Of a stretch of DNA of 64,000 bases, positions 17,311 to 26,228 are shown piece after piece. A program made the position numbers and the translations under genes. Where the stretch lies: positions 186,001 through 250,000 of the forward strand of contig NZ_JAUHJR010000003.1 in assembly GCF_030412915.1 (NCBI RefSeq), given 5' to 3'. The first letter of the stretch is position 1. Each line of letters begins with the position of its first letter. Under the pieces are notes generated by a model that was not told the origin of the DNA, made no database searches, and saw only the letters and a list, made by a program, of their open reading frames with translations. Origin of the DNA: Nocardioides abyssi (GTDB lineage Bacteria; Actinomycetota; Actinomycetes; Propionibacteriales; Nocardioidaceae).

Positions 17311-18798
17311 ATGGACGCGCCCGCCGACGGCGGCCCCGCGGCCGACGCCGCCGCCCTGTGGCAGCTGACCCTGCAGCACTCCCCGGTCGGCATGGCCCTG
17401 GTCGACCTCGCGGGACGCGTGACGCTGGTCAACCCCGCCTTCGCGGAGATGCTCGGGCGCGACGCCGACGAGGTGGTCGGCCTGCACTTCGCCGAGGTCA
17501 CCCACGACGAGGACCTCGCCGAGGACACCCGCTACTTCCAGCAGGCCCTCGCGGGCGAGCTCGACTCCTACCGGCTGCGCAAGCGGTACCTCCGCGCCGA
17601 CGGCCGCCCGATGTGGGCGGACCTGTCGGTCGGCGTCGTGCGCGACGACGCGGGCCGGCTGCACCACGTCCTCGCCCAGATCCTCGACATCTCCGAGCAG
17701 CACCACGCCGAGCAGCGGCTCGCGGCCGCCAACGCCGAGATCGAGCGCGAGCGGCAGTCCCTCGACACGGTCTTCGAGACCGTCGGGGTCGGCCTGCTCA
17801 TCCTCGACGACGAGGGCCGCTACGTGCGGATGAACCGCAAGCACCGCGAGACGATGAACCTCCCCTTCCCCGACGGGCACGCCGGCGCGGCCGGCCAGCT
17901 CGGCCACGTCTACCGCCTCGACGGGCGCACGCTGCTCACCCGCGAGGAGATGCCGTCCTACCGCGCCGCCCGGGGCGAGGAGTTCACCGACTACCGCTAC
18001 TGGGCCGGCGACGACCCGCTGACCCGGGCGGCGTTCACCACCACCGCGCGCCAGGTGCGCTCCCCCTCCGGCCGGCGGCTCGGGGCCGTCCTGGCCTACC
18101 AGGAGATCACCGACCTGCTCCGCGCCCTGGAGGTCAAGGACCAGTTCGTCTCCTCGGTCTCCCACGAGCTGCGGACGCCGCTCACCGCCGTCCTCGGCCA
18201 CCTGGAGATGCTCTGCGAGGAGGACCTCCCCGCCGACGTCGTGCAGCGCCTGCACGTCGTACGCCGCAACGCCGACCGGCTCCGCACGCTGGTCTCGGAC
18301 CTGCTGCTGGTCGCGCAGGCCGGCGAGGTGGGGCTGGAGATGCACCGCCTCGAGGTCGACCTGGCCATGGTCGTGGCCGAGGCCGTGGACAGCGCGTGCC
18401 CCGCCGCCGAGGCCGCCGGGGTGTCCCTCGCCGCCGACCTGCCCGACGGCCTCGTGGCCCGGGTGGACGAGCAGCGGGTGCGCCAGGTCGTCGACAACCT
18501 GCTCTCCAACGCCGTGAAGTACACCGAGGCGGGCGGCTCGGTCCGGGTCGTGCTGCGCCGGGTCGCCGGCGCCGTCGAGCTGCGGGTCGCCGACACCGGG
18601 ATCGGCATCGCACCGAACGAGCTGTGCGACGTCTTCGACCGCTTCTTCCGCGGGGGTGCCGCGGTCGAGAAGCACATCCCCGGCACCGGCCTCGGCCTCG
18701 AGGTCGCCAGCTCCATCGCGCACGCGCACGGTGGCACGATCACGGTGGAGAGCGAGCTCGGCCGTGGCAGCGTCTTCACCCTGACCCTGCCCATCTGA
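17311..18798 (+). CDS. PAS-domain sensor histidine kinase, orphan
   Basis: The 495-residue product has an N-terminal PAS domain (about residues 15-135, with [20 protein letters not shown]), a second PAS-like segment (about 150-275) and a HisKA domain with the H-box [18 protein letters not shown], His285 being the predicted phosphorylation site. The HATPase domain shows N-box [18 protein letters not shown]1-box [13 protein letters not shown]-box DRFFRG and G2-box GTGLGLEV. No membrane segment is seen, so it is probably a cytosolic sensor. An AAGGAGG ribosome site precedes the ATG at 17311. No response regulator lies next to it, so its partner is unknown. Confidence 0.93.
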   Translation: MDAPADGGPAADAAALWQLTLQHSPVGMALVDLAGRVTLVNPAFAEMLGRDADEVVGLHFAEVTHDEDLAEDTRYFQQALAGELDSYRLRKRYLRADGRPMWADLSVGVVRDDAGRLHHVLAQILDISEQHHAEQRLAAANAEIERERQSLDTVFETVGVGLLILDDEGRYVRMNRKHRETMNLPFPDGHAGAAGQLGHVYRLDGRTLLTREEMPSYRAARGEEFTDYRYWAGDDPLTRAAFTTTARQVRSPSGRRLGAVLAYQEITDLLRALEVKDQFVSSVSHELRTPLTAVLGHLEMLCEEDLPADVVQRLHVVRRNADRLRTLVSDLLLVAQAGEVGLEMHRLEVDLAMVVAEAVDSACPAAEAAGVSLAADLPDGLVARVDEQRVRQVVDNLLSNAVKYTEAGGSVRVVLRRVAGAVELRVADTGIGIAPNELCDVFDRFFRGGAAVEKHIPGTGLGLEVASSIAHAHGGTITVESELGRGSVFTLTLPI

Positions 18799-18808
18799 CC
18801 GCGAGCGG

Positions 18809-18844
18809 CTGTCGACCTGGCTGTCGACCTGGGTGTCGACCTGA
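18809..18844. repeat. Three tandem 12-bp repeats
   Basis: Three consecutive units of CTGTCGACCTGG (third with two changes) lie just after the histidine kinase stop. They are outside any gene I accept. No function is evident, and length variation between strains would be likely. Confidence 0.7.
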
Positions 18845-18970
18845 GTTCCGGTTCCGGCCCGGGACGCCCGGCGGCCACCTACGCTGGGACCACCGGGCGA
18901 GCACCGCACCGCTCCACGTGCCCCCGCGCAGCACCCCCACGACACGGCCCACCGGCCTGAAGGGCCGCCC

Positions 18971-19675
18971 ATGCCGCTGTCGCACCCCGCGCCCGCCCCG
19001 CTGGCCGAGTTCGGTGCCGACCCGGACGCGTGCGCCCCGGATCGCCCGCGCCTGGGGGCTGTCGTGCGTCGGGTGGGGGTCAACCTGCTGGTCGCGTGCG
19101 TGGTGCCCGCGGTGCTGTTCTACGTGTGCTTCCGCATCGGCGACGTGTGGGTCGCGATGGGCGCCGCCCTGGCGTGGTCCTACGGCGCGATCGCCTGGCG
19201 CGCCAGCACCGGCCGCCGCGCGTCGGGGCTGCTCCTCCTCACCGCCGCCGTGATGACGGCGCGCACCGCGGTGTCGGTCGTCTTCGACAGCACCTACCTC
19301 TACTTCCTCCAGCCGATCGTCACCGACGGCCTCATCGCGGCGCTCTTCCTGCTCTCCCTCGCGACCGCCCGGCCGGTCGTCGCGCGACTGGCCGGCGACT
19401 TCTACCCGCTCGACGACGACCTGGCGCTCCGCCCGGGCGTCCGCCGGCTCTTCTCCCGGCTCACGCTGTTGTGGGGGACCCTGGCGGCGGCGAAGGCGCT
19501 GGGCACCCTGTGGCTGCTGGAGTCCCGGTCGCTGGAGACCTTCGTGCTCGTCAAGACGGTCTCGCTGCCGACCCTCAACGGCCTGGCCGTGGCGCTCACG
19601 ATCGCCGCCGCCGTGCTGGTCGCCCGCCGCGAGGGCCTGCTGCCCGCGGCCCCGGTTCCCGCCCCCTCGCGTTGA
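18971..19675 (+). CDS. Predicted multi-pass membrane protein, VC0807/septation-protein-A-like
   Basis: This 234-residue protein shows about six hydrophobic segments (for example around residues 38-58, 62-80, 88-105, 112-128, 165-185, 205-225) joined by short loops. The wording resembles the VC0807 family of small membrane proteins of unknown function. Notable segments are VVFDSTYLYFLQPIVTDGL and the FYPLDDDLA loop. No catalytic motif is visible. It follows the histidine kinase by 172 bp on the same strand, a gap that contains tandem repeats, so co-transcription is uncertain. No function is claimed. Confidence 0.65.
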   Translation: MPLSHPAPAPLAEFGADPDACAPDRPRLGAVVRRVGVNLLVACVVPAVLFYVCFRIGDVWVAMGAALAWSYGAIAWRASTGRRASGLLLLTAAVMTARTAVSVVFDSTYLYFLQPIVTDGLIAALFLLSLATARPVVARLAGDFYPLDDDLALRPGVRRLFSRLTLLWGTLAAAKALGTLWLLESRSLETFVLVKTVSLPTLNGLAVALTIAAAVLVARREGLLPAAPVPAPSR

Positions 19676-19833
19676 CCGACGGGCCCGACGCCCGCCCGTC
19701 AGGGAGCCCGGCCACGGCCGTGTAACGGCAGCGGCCGCCCGCGACAGGTAGTGCTCGGGTGCGCGTCGTGCGTGCCCCTGCGCCGACTCCCCCGCGGCGC
19801 AGCAGCCGGCACGACGCAGGAGCAGGAGCAGCC

Positions 19834-20961
19834 GTGACGACCACCGTCCACCCGGACGTCGACGCCGCAGGACGCACCCTCGTGCGACGTGACCGGCCCG
19901 AGCAGCGGCCGGGCCGGCACCGTCGCGCGCTGGTCCCGGCCGACGACCTCACGGTGATCATCCCGGCCTACGACGAGGCGGCGTCGATCGCCGACACCGT
20001 CCGCAGCGTGCTGGGCCAATCGACCCCGCCGGCTCGCGTCATCGTGGTCGACGACTGCTCGACCGACGGCACCGGCGAGGCCGCCCGGGCCGCCGGCGCG
20101 GAGGTGCTGCGGCCCGACCACAACACCGGCTCGAAGGCGGGCGCGCAGAACCTCGCCCTCGGCCTGGTCGACACGGCGTACACGATGGCGATCGACGCCG
20201 ACACCACCCTCGCGCCCGACGCGATCGAGGTGCTGCTCGCGCCGCTCGAGGCGGACGACCAGGTCGCGGCCGCGTGCGGCTTCGTGGTGCCCCGCCACGT
20301 GCGGTCGATCTGGGAGCGCGGGCGGTACGTCGAGTACCTGCTGTCGTTCACCTTCTACAAGCCCACCCAGGACCACTACGGCGCGCCGCTCATCGCGTCC
20401 GGCTGCTTCTCGGCGTACCGCACCGACGTGCTGCGCGACGCCGGCGGCTGGTCCGAGCGCACCCGGGCCGAGGACATGGACCTCACCTGGACGTTCTTCC
20501 AGCGCGGCCACCGCGTGCGGTTCGTGCCCGAGGCCGTCTGCTACCCGATCGAGCCGCACGACCTGGACTTCATGAGCAAGCAGCTGCGGCGCTGGTCGCA
20601 CGGCTTCGTGCAGAACGTCCGGCTGCACTGGCGCGGCATCCTCCCCCTGCCGTTCCTGAGCACCGCCGTCGGCGTGGCCATGGTCGACGCGGTCGTCGCG
20701 TCCCTGGTCTACCTGCTCGTGCTGCCGGTGCTGGCCGTGGTGCTCAGCCCCTGGGTGCTCGCGGTGTACGTCGTCGACGTGCCGGCGATCCTCGTGCCGG
20801 TGCTGGTCGCCGCCCGCCGCCGCGGGGAGGTCGGCAGGGCGCTCGCGTCCGTGCCGTCGTTCCTCGTGCTCCGCATCGTCAACGGCGTCTTCATGGTCCG
20901 TGCGCTGTGGAGCGAGGTCGTGCTCCGCAAGCCGCTGCTCGTCTACGAGAAGGGCCACTGA
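19834..20961 (+). CDS. Family 2 glycosyltransferase, membrane synthase type
   Basis: The 375-residue protein has a GT2 domain opening with DLTVIIPAYDEAASIADTV. The nucleotide-sugar motif appears in VIVVDDCSTDGTG and MAIDADTTLAPD (DxD). Synthase-type motifs follow: TRAEDMDLTWTF and QLRRWSHGF, the Q/RxxRW element of processive enzymes such as cellulose, hyaluronan and poly-GlcNAc synthases. Two or three C-terminal hydrophobic segments (about residues 275-340) would anchor it in the membrane. I chose the GTG at 19834 because an AGGAGCAGG site precedes it; GTG 19759 would add an unstructured N-terminus. It is immediately followed by a small membrane protein gene. The product polymer is unknown. 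Confidence 0.85.
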   Translation: MTTTVHPDVDAAGRTLVRRDRPEQRPGRHRRALVPADDLTVIIPAYDEAASIADTVRSVLGQSTPPARVIVVDDCSTDGTGEAARAAGAEVLRPDHNTGSKAGAQNLALGLVDTAYTMAIDADTTLAPDAIEVLLAPLEADDQVAAACGFVVPRHVRSIWERGRYVEYLLSFTFYKPTQDHYGAPLIASGCFSAYRTDVLRDAGGWSERTRAEDMDLTWTFFQRGHRVRFVPEAVCYPIEPHDLDFMSKQLRRWSHGFVQNVRLHWRGILPLPFLSTAVGVAMVDAVVASLVYLLVLPVLAVVLSPWVLAVYVVDVPAILVPVLVAARRRGEVGRALASVPSFLVLRIVNGVFMVRALWSEVVLRKPLLVYEKGH

Positions 20962-21303
20962 GTGACCGCCGGACTCCCCGGGACGGGCCTCGGCGGTCTG
21001 CTCTACGTGCTGCTCGCGCTGCTCATGCCGCTGCGCGAGCTCTACCTCACCGCCCGCGGCCGCAGCAGCCGCGAGCGCTGGCGCGTGGTGGGCCGCCAGG
21101 CTTCGATCGCGCTCGCCGTCGTCGTCGTCCTCGTCGCCACCGCCGTGGCCGCACGGCGGCTGCTGGGTGGTGGCGGCCCGCTGAGCGACACCACGGCTCC
21201 GTTGCTCGCGGGGGCGGGCGTCGGCCTGTGCGTGCTGGCCGTGCTCGCCCTCGTGCTGCGGCTCTGGGCGCTGCTGGACCGGCGGGCCGTCGCCGCCGGG
21301 TGA
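20962..21303 (+). CDS. Small predicted membrane protein of unknown function
   Basis: This 113-residue protein begins with GTG directly after the glycosyltransferase stop codon, with no gap, so the pair is almost certainly one transcript. It has three hydrophobic segments (about residues 8-25, 47-65 and 82-102) separated by Arg-rich loops. I do not recognise the family. Its position suggests a partner or accessory of the glycosyltransferase, which is inference from context only. Confidence 0.65.
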   Translation: MTAGLPGTGLGGLLYVLLALLMPLRELYLTARGRSSRERWRVVGRQASIALAVVVVLVATAVAARRLLGGGGPLSDTTAPLLAGAGVGLCVLAVLALVLRLWALLDRRAVAAG

Positions 21304-21325
21304 GGCCCCGGCCGGCCGCCCGTCG

Positions 21326-22126
21326 TCAGGCGGCCGGGACGTCGGCCTCCATGGCGGCGACGAAGTCGCCCTTGACCGCGCGCCAGGCCTCGTCGGTCAT
21401 CGTGCGCCGCCAGTAGGGCGAGCACGACATGTCCGCACGACCCATCCCGCGGTCGAGGAGCAGGTGCTTGCGGATGCCGCGCACCTCCTCCGCCTCGCCG
21501 TGCACGAAGGCGTGCGCCCGGCCGGCCGGGGCGTCGAGCTCCTGCAGCGACCGGAGCAGCAGCGTCGCCGGGTCGTCGTCGCCGGCGCGGTGCAGCCAGC
21601 GCAGGTCGAGGTCGCCCGCCGTGCTGAGCGGCAGCTCGTGCTCGGCGTCGTCGCAGACCAGCCGCACCACCGCCCGCGCGCCGGCGGGCAGCGCCTCGAG
21701 GGAGGCGGCGATGGCCGGCAGCGCCGACTCGTCGCCGACCAGGAGGTGCCAGTCGGCGGCCGGGTCGGGCTTGTAGCCCGCTCCGGGGCCCTCCAGCACC
21801 AGCACGTCGCCGGGCGCCGCCGAGGACGCCCACCGACCGGCGGCGCCGGTGTCGCCGTGGACGACGAAGTCGATGGTCAGCCGCTCACCGTCCCAGGCCC
21901 GCACGGTGTAGCGCCGGCGCGCCGGAGCCCACTGGGCGCCGTGCTCTTCGCGCACCTGCTTCGGCTCGAAGACCGGGCCGTACGGCGCACCCTCGGGCGC
22001 GATCGCCAGGTTGACGTAGGCATCGGTGCAGTCCGGCACCTCGAACCCCGCCAGCCCCTCGCCACCGAGCACCACCCGGACCATCGCGGGGGTCACCCAC
22101 GTGGCCGACACCACTTCTCCGTGCAC
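21326..22126 (-). CDS. Siderophore-interacting protein, FAD/NAD(P)H ferric-siderophore reductase type
   Basis: The 266-residue protein matches the ViuB/SIP family of flavoproteins that reduce ferric siderophores in the cytoplasm so that iron is released. The FAD-binding barrel contains RRYTVRAWDGERLTIDFVVHG, with the RxYT flavin motif, and PGDVLVLEGPGAGYKP. The NAD(P)H domain opens with WHLLVGDESALPAI. The start at 22126 faces the divergent substrate-binding protein gene across a 119-bp region with an IdeR-type iron box. It therefore shares its regulator with the uptake genes. An imperfect GC hairpin around 21309-21337 overlaps its stop and could serve as a terminator with the convergent small gene. 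Confidence 0.92.
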   Translation of the reverse strand: MHGEVVSATWVTPAMVRVVLGGEGLAGFEVPDCTDAYVNLAIAPEGAPYGPVFEPKQVREEHGAQWAPARRRYTVRAWDGERLTIDFVVHGDTGAAGRWASSAAPGDVLVLEGPGAGYKPDPAADWHLLVGDESALPAIAASLEALPAGARAVVRLVCDDAEHELPLSTAGDLDLRWLHRAGDDDPATLLLRSLQELDAPAGRAHAFVHGEAEEVRGIRKHLLLDRGMGRADMSCSPYWRRTMTDEAWRAVKGDFVAAMEADVPAA

Positions 22127-22154
22127 CAGACCTCCTCGACAGGACTACCTGGAC

Positions 22155-22173
22155 TTAGGTTAGCCTCACCTCT
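22155..22173. promoter_or_regulatory. IdeR/DtxR/DmdR iron box
   Basis: TTAGGTTAGCCTCACCTCT matches the iron-box consensus TTAGGTTAGGCTAACCTAA at 15 of 19 positions. It lies between the divergent siderophore reductase and siderophore-binding protein genes and would let one Fe(II)-bound repressor shut both directions when iron is plentiful. Confidence 0.88.
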
Positions 22174-22245
22174 GGTCAGGACGCGGATCGCCGTCGTCCC
22201 GACCAGACACGGGCGCCGCCGGCGCCCCTGCCCGAAAGGACCACC

Positions 22246-23283
22246 GTGCGTTCCCTGCGCCTCCTCACCGTCTCCCTCGGAGCCGCCGCGCTCGTCCTCA
22301 GCGCCTGCGGCTCGTCGGAGGACGACGCCGCCGCCGCTGCCGACGACACGACGAGCACCGGCTCGTCCTCGGCCGAGTTCCCCATCACGATCGAGCACGC
22401 CCTCGGCACCACGACCATCGAGGAGAAGCCCGAGCGCGTCGCCACCGTCGCGTGGGCCAACCACGAGGTCCCGCTGGCCCTCGGCGTCGTCCCGGTCGGC
22501 ATGGCCGCCGCCAACTTCGGCGACGACGACGGCGACGGCCTGCTCCCCTGGGTCAGCGACGAGCTCGAGGAGCTGGGCGCGGAGACCCCGGTGCTCTTCG
22601 ACGAGACCGACGGCATCGACTTCGAGGCCGTGGCCGACACTGAGCCCGACGTGATCCTGGCGTCGTACTCCGGCCTCACCCAGGAGGACTACGACACCCT
22701 CAGCGAGATCGCCCCGACCGTGGCCTACCCCGAGGCCCCGTGGTCGACCGAGTGGCGCGACATGATCCTGCAGAGCAGCGAGGCCATGGGCATGGCCGAG
22801 GAGGGCGAGGAGCTCGTCGCCGAGCTCGAGGGCGAGATCACCGAGGCCGTCGACGCCCACCCCGGCCTGGCCGGCAAGAAGACGATGTTCCTCACCCACG
22901 TCGACACCGGCGACCTCAGCGAGGTCAGCTACTACACGACCCTGGACACCCGGGCGAAGTTCTTCACCGACCTCGGCCTGGCCACGCCGGCCAGCATCGA
23001 GGAGGCCTCGCAGGAGGCCGGCCAGTTCTCCGGCACACTCAGCGCCGAGCAGGTCGACAAGCTCGACGACGTCGAGGTCATCGTGACCTACGGCGACCAG
23101 GAGCTGGTCGACGCGCTGCAGGGCGACCCGCTGCTCTCGAAGATGCCGGCGGTGCAGGACGACGCGATCGTGCTGCTGCCCAACACCCCGCTGGGCACCG
23201 CTGCGAACCCCACGCCGCTGTCGATCTCCTACGTCCTCGAGGACTACGTCGACATGCTCGCGAAGGCCGCCGGCGTCGAGTGA
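22246..23283 (+). CDS. Ferric-siderophore ABC transporter substrate-binding lipoprotein
   Basis: The 345-residue protein has a lipoprotein signal with LSAC, Cys21 being the lipidated residue, followed by a disordered Asp/Ser/Thr linker. The periplasmic-binding fold of FepB/FecB type follows: TTTIEEKPERVATVAW, EPDVILASYSGLTQEDYDTLSEIAP and a C-terminal YVLEDYVDMLAKA. It would capture a ferric siderophore at the cell surface and pass it to the permeases encoded next. Translation starts at GTG 22246, 6 bases after an AAAGGA-like site. It is the first gene of a four-gene unit with two FecCD permeases and an ATPase, downstream of the iron box. Confidence 0.93.
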   Translation: MRSLRLLTVSLGAAALVLSACGSSEDDAAAAADDTTSTGSSSAEFPITIEHALGTTTIEEKPERVATVAWANHEVPLALGVVPVGMAAANFGDDDGDGLLPWVSDELEELGAETPVLFDETDGIDFEAVADTEPDVILASYSGLTQEDYDTLSEIAPTVAYPEAPWSTEWRDMILQSSEAMGMAEEGEELVAELEGEITEAVDAHPGLAGKKTMFLTHVDTGDLSEVSYYTTLDTRAKFFTDLGLATPASIEEASQEAGQFSGTLSAEQVDKLDDVEVIVTYGDQELVDALQGDPLLSKMPAVQDDAIVLLPNTPLGTAANPTPLSISYVLEDYVDMLAKAAGVE

Positions 23284-23302
23284 CCGACCGTGTGACCGCG
23301 GC

Positions 23303-24349
23303 GTGACCCTCGCCGCCCCACCCGTGCCCGCCCCGGGCGTCGTCGCCGCACGACGCCCGGGGCGGTCGCGCGCGCTCTGGCTGCTCCTGGCCCTCGCCGC
23401 GCTCCTCGGCTTGGCCGTCCTCTCGGTGGCCGTCGGCTCCCGCCCGGTCGGCTGGTCCGACATCACCGCCGCGCTCGGCGGCTCCAGCGAGACCCTCGCC
23501 GAGGCGGCGGTCACCAAGCGCATCCCGCGGACCCTGCTCGCCATCGCGGTCGGTGCCGCGCTCGGCCTGGCCGGTGCGGTCATGCAGGGCGTGACCCGCA
23601 ACCCGCTGGCCGACCCCGGCATCCTCGGGGTCAACATGGGCGCCTCGCTGGCGGTCATCACCGGCATCGCGTGGTTCGGCCTCACCGCCGCGTCGAGCTT
23701 CGTGTGGGCGGCGATCCTCGGCGCCTCCCTCGCCGCGGTGTTCGTGTACGCCGTGGGGTCGCTCGGGCGCGGCGGCGCGACGCCGCTGAAGCTCGCCCTG
23801 GCCGGCACGGCCACCTCCGCGGCGTTCGCGTCGTTCATCACCGCGGTGGTGCTCCCCCGCAACGACATCGCCGGCGGGGTCCGGTCCTGGCAGGTCGGCG
23901 GCGTGGGCGGCGCGTCGTTCGACACGATCACGCTGGTGCTGCCGTTCCTCGTCGTCGGGCTGCTGGTCTGCCTGGCCTCGGCCCGCGGGCTGAACTCCCT
24001 GGCACTCGGTGACGACGTCGCGGCCGGCCTCGGCGAGCGGGTCGCGCTGACCCGCGGCCTGGCCGCCGTCGGCGCGGTGCTGCTGTGCGGCGCGGCGACC
24101 GCGGTCGCCGGCCCGATCGGCTTCGTCGGCCTGGTGGTGCCGCACCTGTGCCGGATGCTCGTCGGGGTCGACCACCGCTGGCTGCTGCCGTTCTCCGCCG
24201 TCGCCGGAGCCGCGCTGCTGACCGCCGCGGACGTCCTCGGCCGGGTCGTGGCCCGGCCCAGCGAGATCGACGTCGGCATCATCACCGCCCTCGTGGGCGC
24301 ACCGTTCTTCATCCACGTCGTGCGCCGGCAGAAGGTGCGTGCCCTGTGA
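23303..24349 (+). CDS. FecCD-family siderophore ABC transporter permease 1
   Basis: The 348-residue membrane protein has about nine or ten transmembrane segments and BtuC/FecCD signatures: RIPRTLLAIAVGAALGLAGA, MQGVTRNPLADPGILGVNMGAS and GPIGFVGLVVPHLCRMLVG near the coupling region. It forms half of the membrane channel for a ferric siderophore. A GTG start at 23303 follows the binding-protein gene by 19 bases. Its stop overlaps the next permease start as GTGA. Confidence 0.93.
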   Translation: MTLAAPPVPAPGVVAARRPGRSRALWLLLALAALLGLAVLSVAVGSRPVGWSDITAALGGSSETLAEAAVTKRIPRTLLAIAVGAALGLAGAVMQGVTRNPLADPGILGVNMGASLAVITGIAWFGLTAASSFVWAAILGASLAAVFVYAVGSLGRGGATPLKLALAGTATSAAFASFITAVVLPRNDIAGGVRSWQVGGVGGASFDTITLVLPFLVVGLLVCLASARGLNSLALGDDVAAGLGERVALTRGLAAVGAVLLCGAATAVAGPIGFVGLVVPHLCRMLVGVDHRWLLPFSAVAGAALLTAADVLGRVVARPSEIDVGIITALVGAPFFIHVVRRQKVRAL

Positions 24350-25413
24350 CCGCCACGCCCACCTCGCTCACCACCGGCCCGGCGCCGGAGACCGTCGCGC
24401 GGGTCGCGCGCGGCCGCGGCCGGCGGCGGGCCCGCCGCCGCGCGGTCGTCGTGGTGCTCGTGGTGCTCGTCGTCGCCGTGTTCGCCGCCAGCCTGATGGT
24501 CGGTCGCACGTTCTACCCGCCCGGCGACGTGCTGCGGGTCGTGCTCGGCGAGGACGTCCCCGGTGCGTCGTTCACCGTGGGTCGACTGCGGCTGCCCCGT
24601 GCCGTGCTCGCGCTGCTGGTCGGGCTCTGCTTCGGCCTGGCCGGCGTGACGTTCCAGACGATGCTGCGCAACCCGCTGGCCAGCCCCGACATCATCGGGA
24701 TCAGCGCCGGCTCCAGCGCCGCGGCCGCGGTCGCGATCGTGACCTTCGGGCTCTCGGGTGCCGCGGTGTCGTTCCTCGCGATCGTCGTCGGGCTCGGCGT
24801 CGCCCTGCTCATCTACGTGCTGGCCTACCGCGACGGCGTGGCCGGCACCCGGCTGATCCTCATCGGCATCGGCATCGCGGCCATGCTCGAGAGCGTCATC
24901 GCCTACGTGCTGAGCCGGGCCGCGGCCTGGGACCTCCAGGAGGCCACCCGCTGGCTGACCGGCAGCCTCAACAGCGCCGGCTGGGACGACGTGGTGCCGA
25001 CGCTGCTGGCGCTGGTGGTGCTCGGCCCGCTGCTGCTCACCCGCGTCGGCGACCTCGACATGCTGCAGCTCGGCGACGACGCGGCGTCCGCACTCGGCGT
25101 ACGTGTCGAGCGCACGCGGGTCGTCGTCATCGTCGCCGCCGTGGGGCTGGTGGCCTTCGCGACCGCGGCGACCGGTCCGATCGCGTTCGTCGCGTTCCTG
25201 GCCGGCCCGATCGCCGCGCGCATCGTCGGCCCCGGGGCGTCACTGCTCGTCCCGTCCGCGCTGGTCGGCGCGCTGCTCGTGCTGGTCGCCGACCTGGCCG
25301 GGCAGAACCTCTTCGACCACCGCTACCCCGTCGGCGTGGTCACCGGCGTGCTCGGCGCGCCGTACCTCGTCTACCTCATCGTCCGCACCAACCGCGCCGG
25401 AGGCTCGCTGTGA
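24346..25413 (+). CDS. FecCD-family siderophore ABC transporter permease 2
   Basis: The 355-residue product is the second half of the permease pair. After an Arg-rich cytoplasmic N-terminus (residues 1-35) come multiple membrane segments and the family motifs RLPRAVLALLVGLCFGLAG, FQTMLRNPLASPDIIGISAG and GPIAFVAFLAGPIAARIVG. The GTG at 24346 overlaps the preceding stop by four bases and the gene's own stop overlaps the ATPase start, so the three genes are translationally coupled. Two distinct permeases in one operon fit a FepDG-like heterodimer. Confidence 0.93.
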   Translation: MTATPTSLTTGPAPETVARVARGRGRRRARRRAVVVVLVVLVVAVFAASLMVGRTFYPPGDVLRVVLGEDVPGASFTVGRLRLPRAVLALLVGLCFGLAGVTFQTMLRNPLASPDIIGISAGSSAAAAVAIVTFGLSGAAVSFLAIVVGLGVALLIYVLAYRDGVAGTRLILIGIGIAAMLESVIAYVLSRAAAWDLQEATRWLTGSLNSAGWDDVVPTLLALVVLGPLLLTRVGDLDMLQLGDDAASALGVRVERTRVVVIVAAVGLVAFATAATGPIAFVAFLAGPIAARIVGPGASLLVPSALVGALLVLVADLAGQNLFDHRYPVGVVTGVLGAPYLVYLIVRTNRAGGSL

Positions 25414-26228
25414 CCGCCGACCACACGCTCACCGTCGCCGACCTCTCCCTGGGGTACGGCGACCGGACCGTCATCGAGTCGCTCGACCTGGTGCTGCCGC
25501 CCGGCCGGGTCACCGCGATCGTCGGCGCCAACGCCTGCGGCAAGTCGACCCTGCTGCGCTCGATGTCCCGCCTGCTGCGTCCCCGCACCGGCCAGGTGCT
25601 GCTCGACGGCGAGCAGGTGCACCGGCTGCCCGCCAAGGAGCTGGCCCGCGCGCTCGGCCTGCTCCCCCAGGCCCCCACCGCGCCGGAGGGCATCACGGTC
25701 AGCGACCTCGTGGGCCGCGGCCGCAACCCCCACCAGCGGCTGCTGTCGCGCTGGAGCGCCGAGGACGACGCGGCCGTCGCGGCCGCGCTCGAGGCGACCG
25801 ACACCGTCGAGCTGGCCGACCGGCCCGTCGACGAGCTGTCGGGCGGTCAGCGGCAGCGGGTGTGGATCGCGATGGCGCTCGCGCAGCAGACCGACGTGCT
25901 GCTGCTGGACGAGCCGACGACGTACCTCGACGTCAGCCACCAGGTCGAGGTGCTCGACCTGCTCACCGACCTCAACCGCACCCGCGGGACGACGATCGTC
26001 ATGGTCCTGCACGACCTCAACCTCGCCGCGCGGTACGCCGACCACCTCGTCGCCCTCGCCGGCGGCCGGCTCCACGCGGTCGGCGACCCGCACGCCGTGC
26101 TGACCGAGGACACCGTCCGCGCGGTCTTCGGCCTCGACTGCTCGGTGATCATCGATCCCGTCTCCGGCCGGCCGCTCATGCTGCCGATCGGCCGGCACCA
26201 CGTCGCCGCTCCGGTCGACGTCAGTTGA
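25410..26228 (+). CDS. Ferric-siderophore ABC transporter ATP-binding protein
   Basis: The 272-residue ATPase is of the FepC/FecE type. Walker A is GANACGKST (Lys45), the Q-loop lies in LGLLPQAPTAPEG, the signature is LSGGQRQR, Walker B is VLLLDEPTTYLD and the switch His lies in MVLHDLNLAARYADH. It powers import of the siderophore captured by the lipoprotein encoded upstream. The GTG start at 25410 overlaps the second permease stop. The final 8 bases overlap the convergent arr gene, so the two stop codons lie within each other's coding regions. Confidence 0.95.
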   Translation: MTADHTLTVADLSLGYGDRTVIESLDLVLPPGRVTAIVGANACGKSTLLRSMSRLLRPRTGQVLLDGEQVHRLPAKELARALGLLPQAPTAPEGITVSDLVGRGRNPHQRLLSRWSAEDDAAVAAALEATDTVELADRPVDELSGGQRQRVWIAMALAQQTDVLLLDEPTTYLDVSHQVEVLDLLTDLNRTRGTTIVMVLHDLNLAARYADHLVALAGGRLHAVGDPHAVLTEDTVRAVFGLDCSVIIDPVSGRPLMLPIGRHHVAAPVDVS

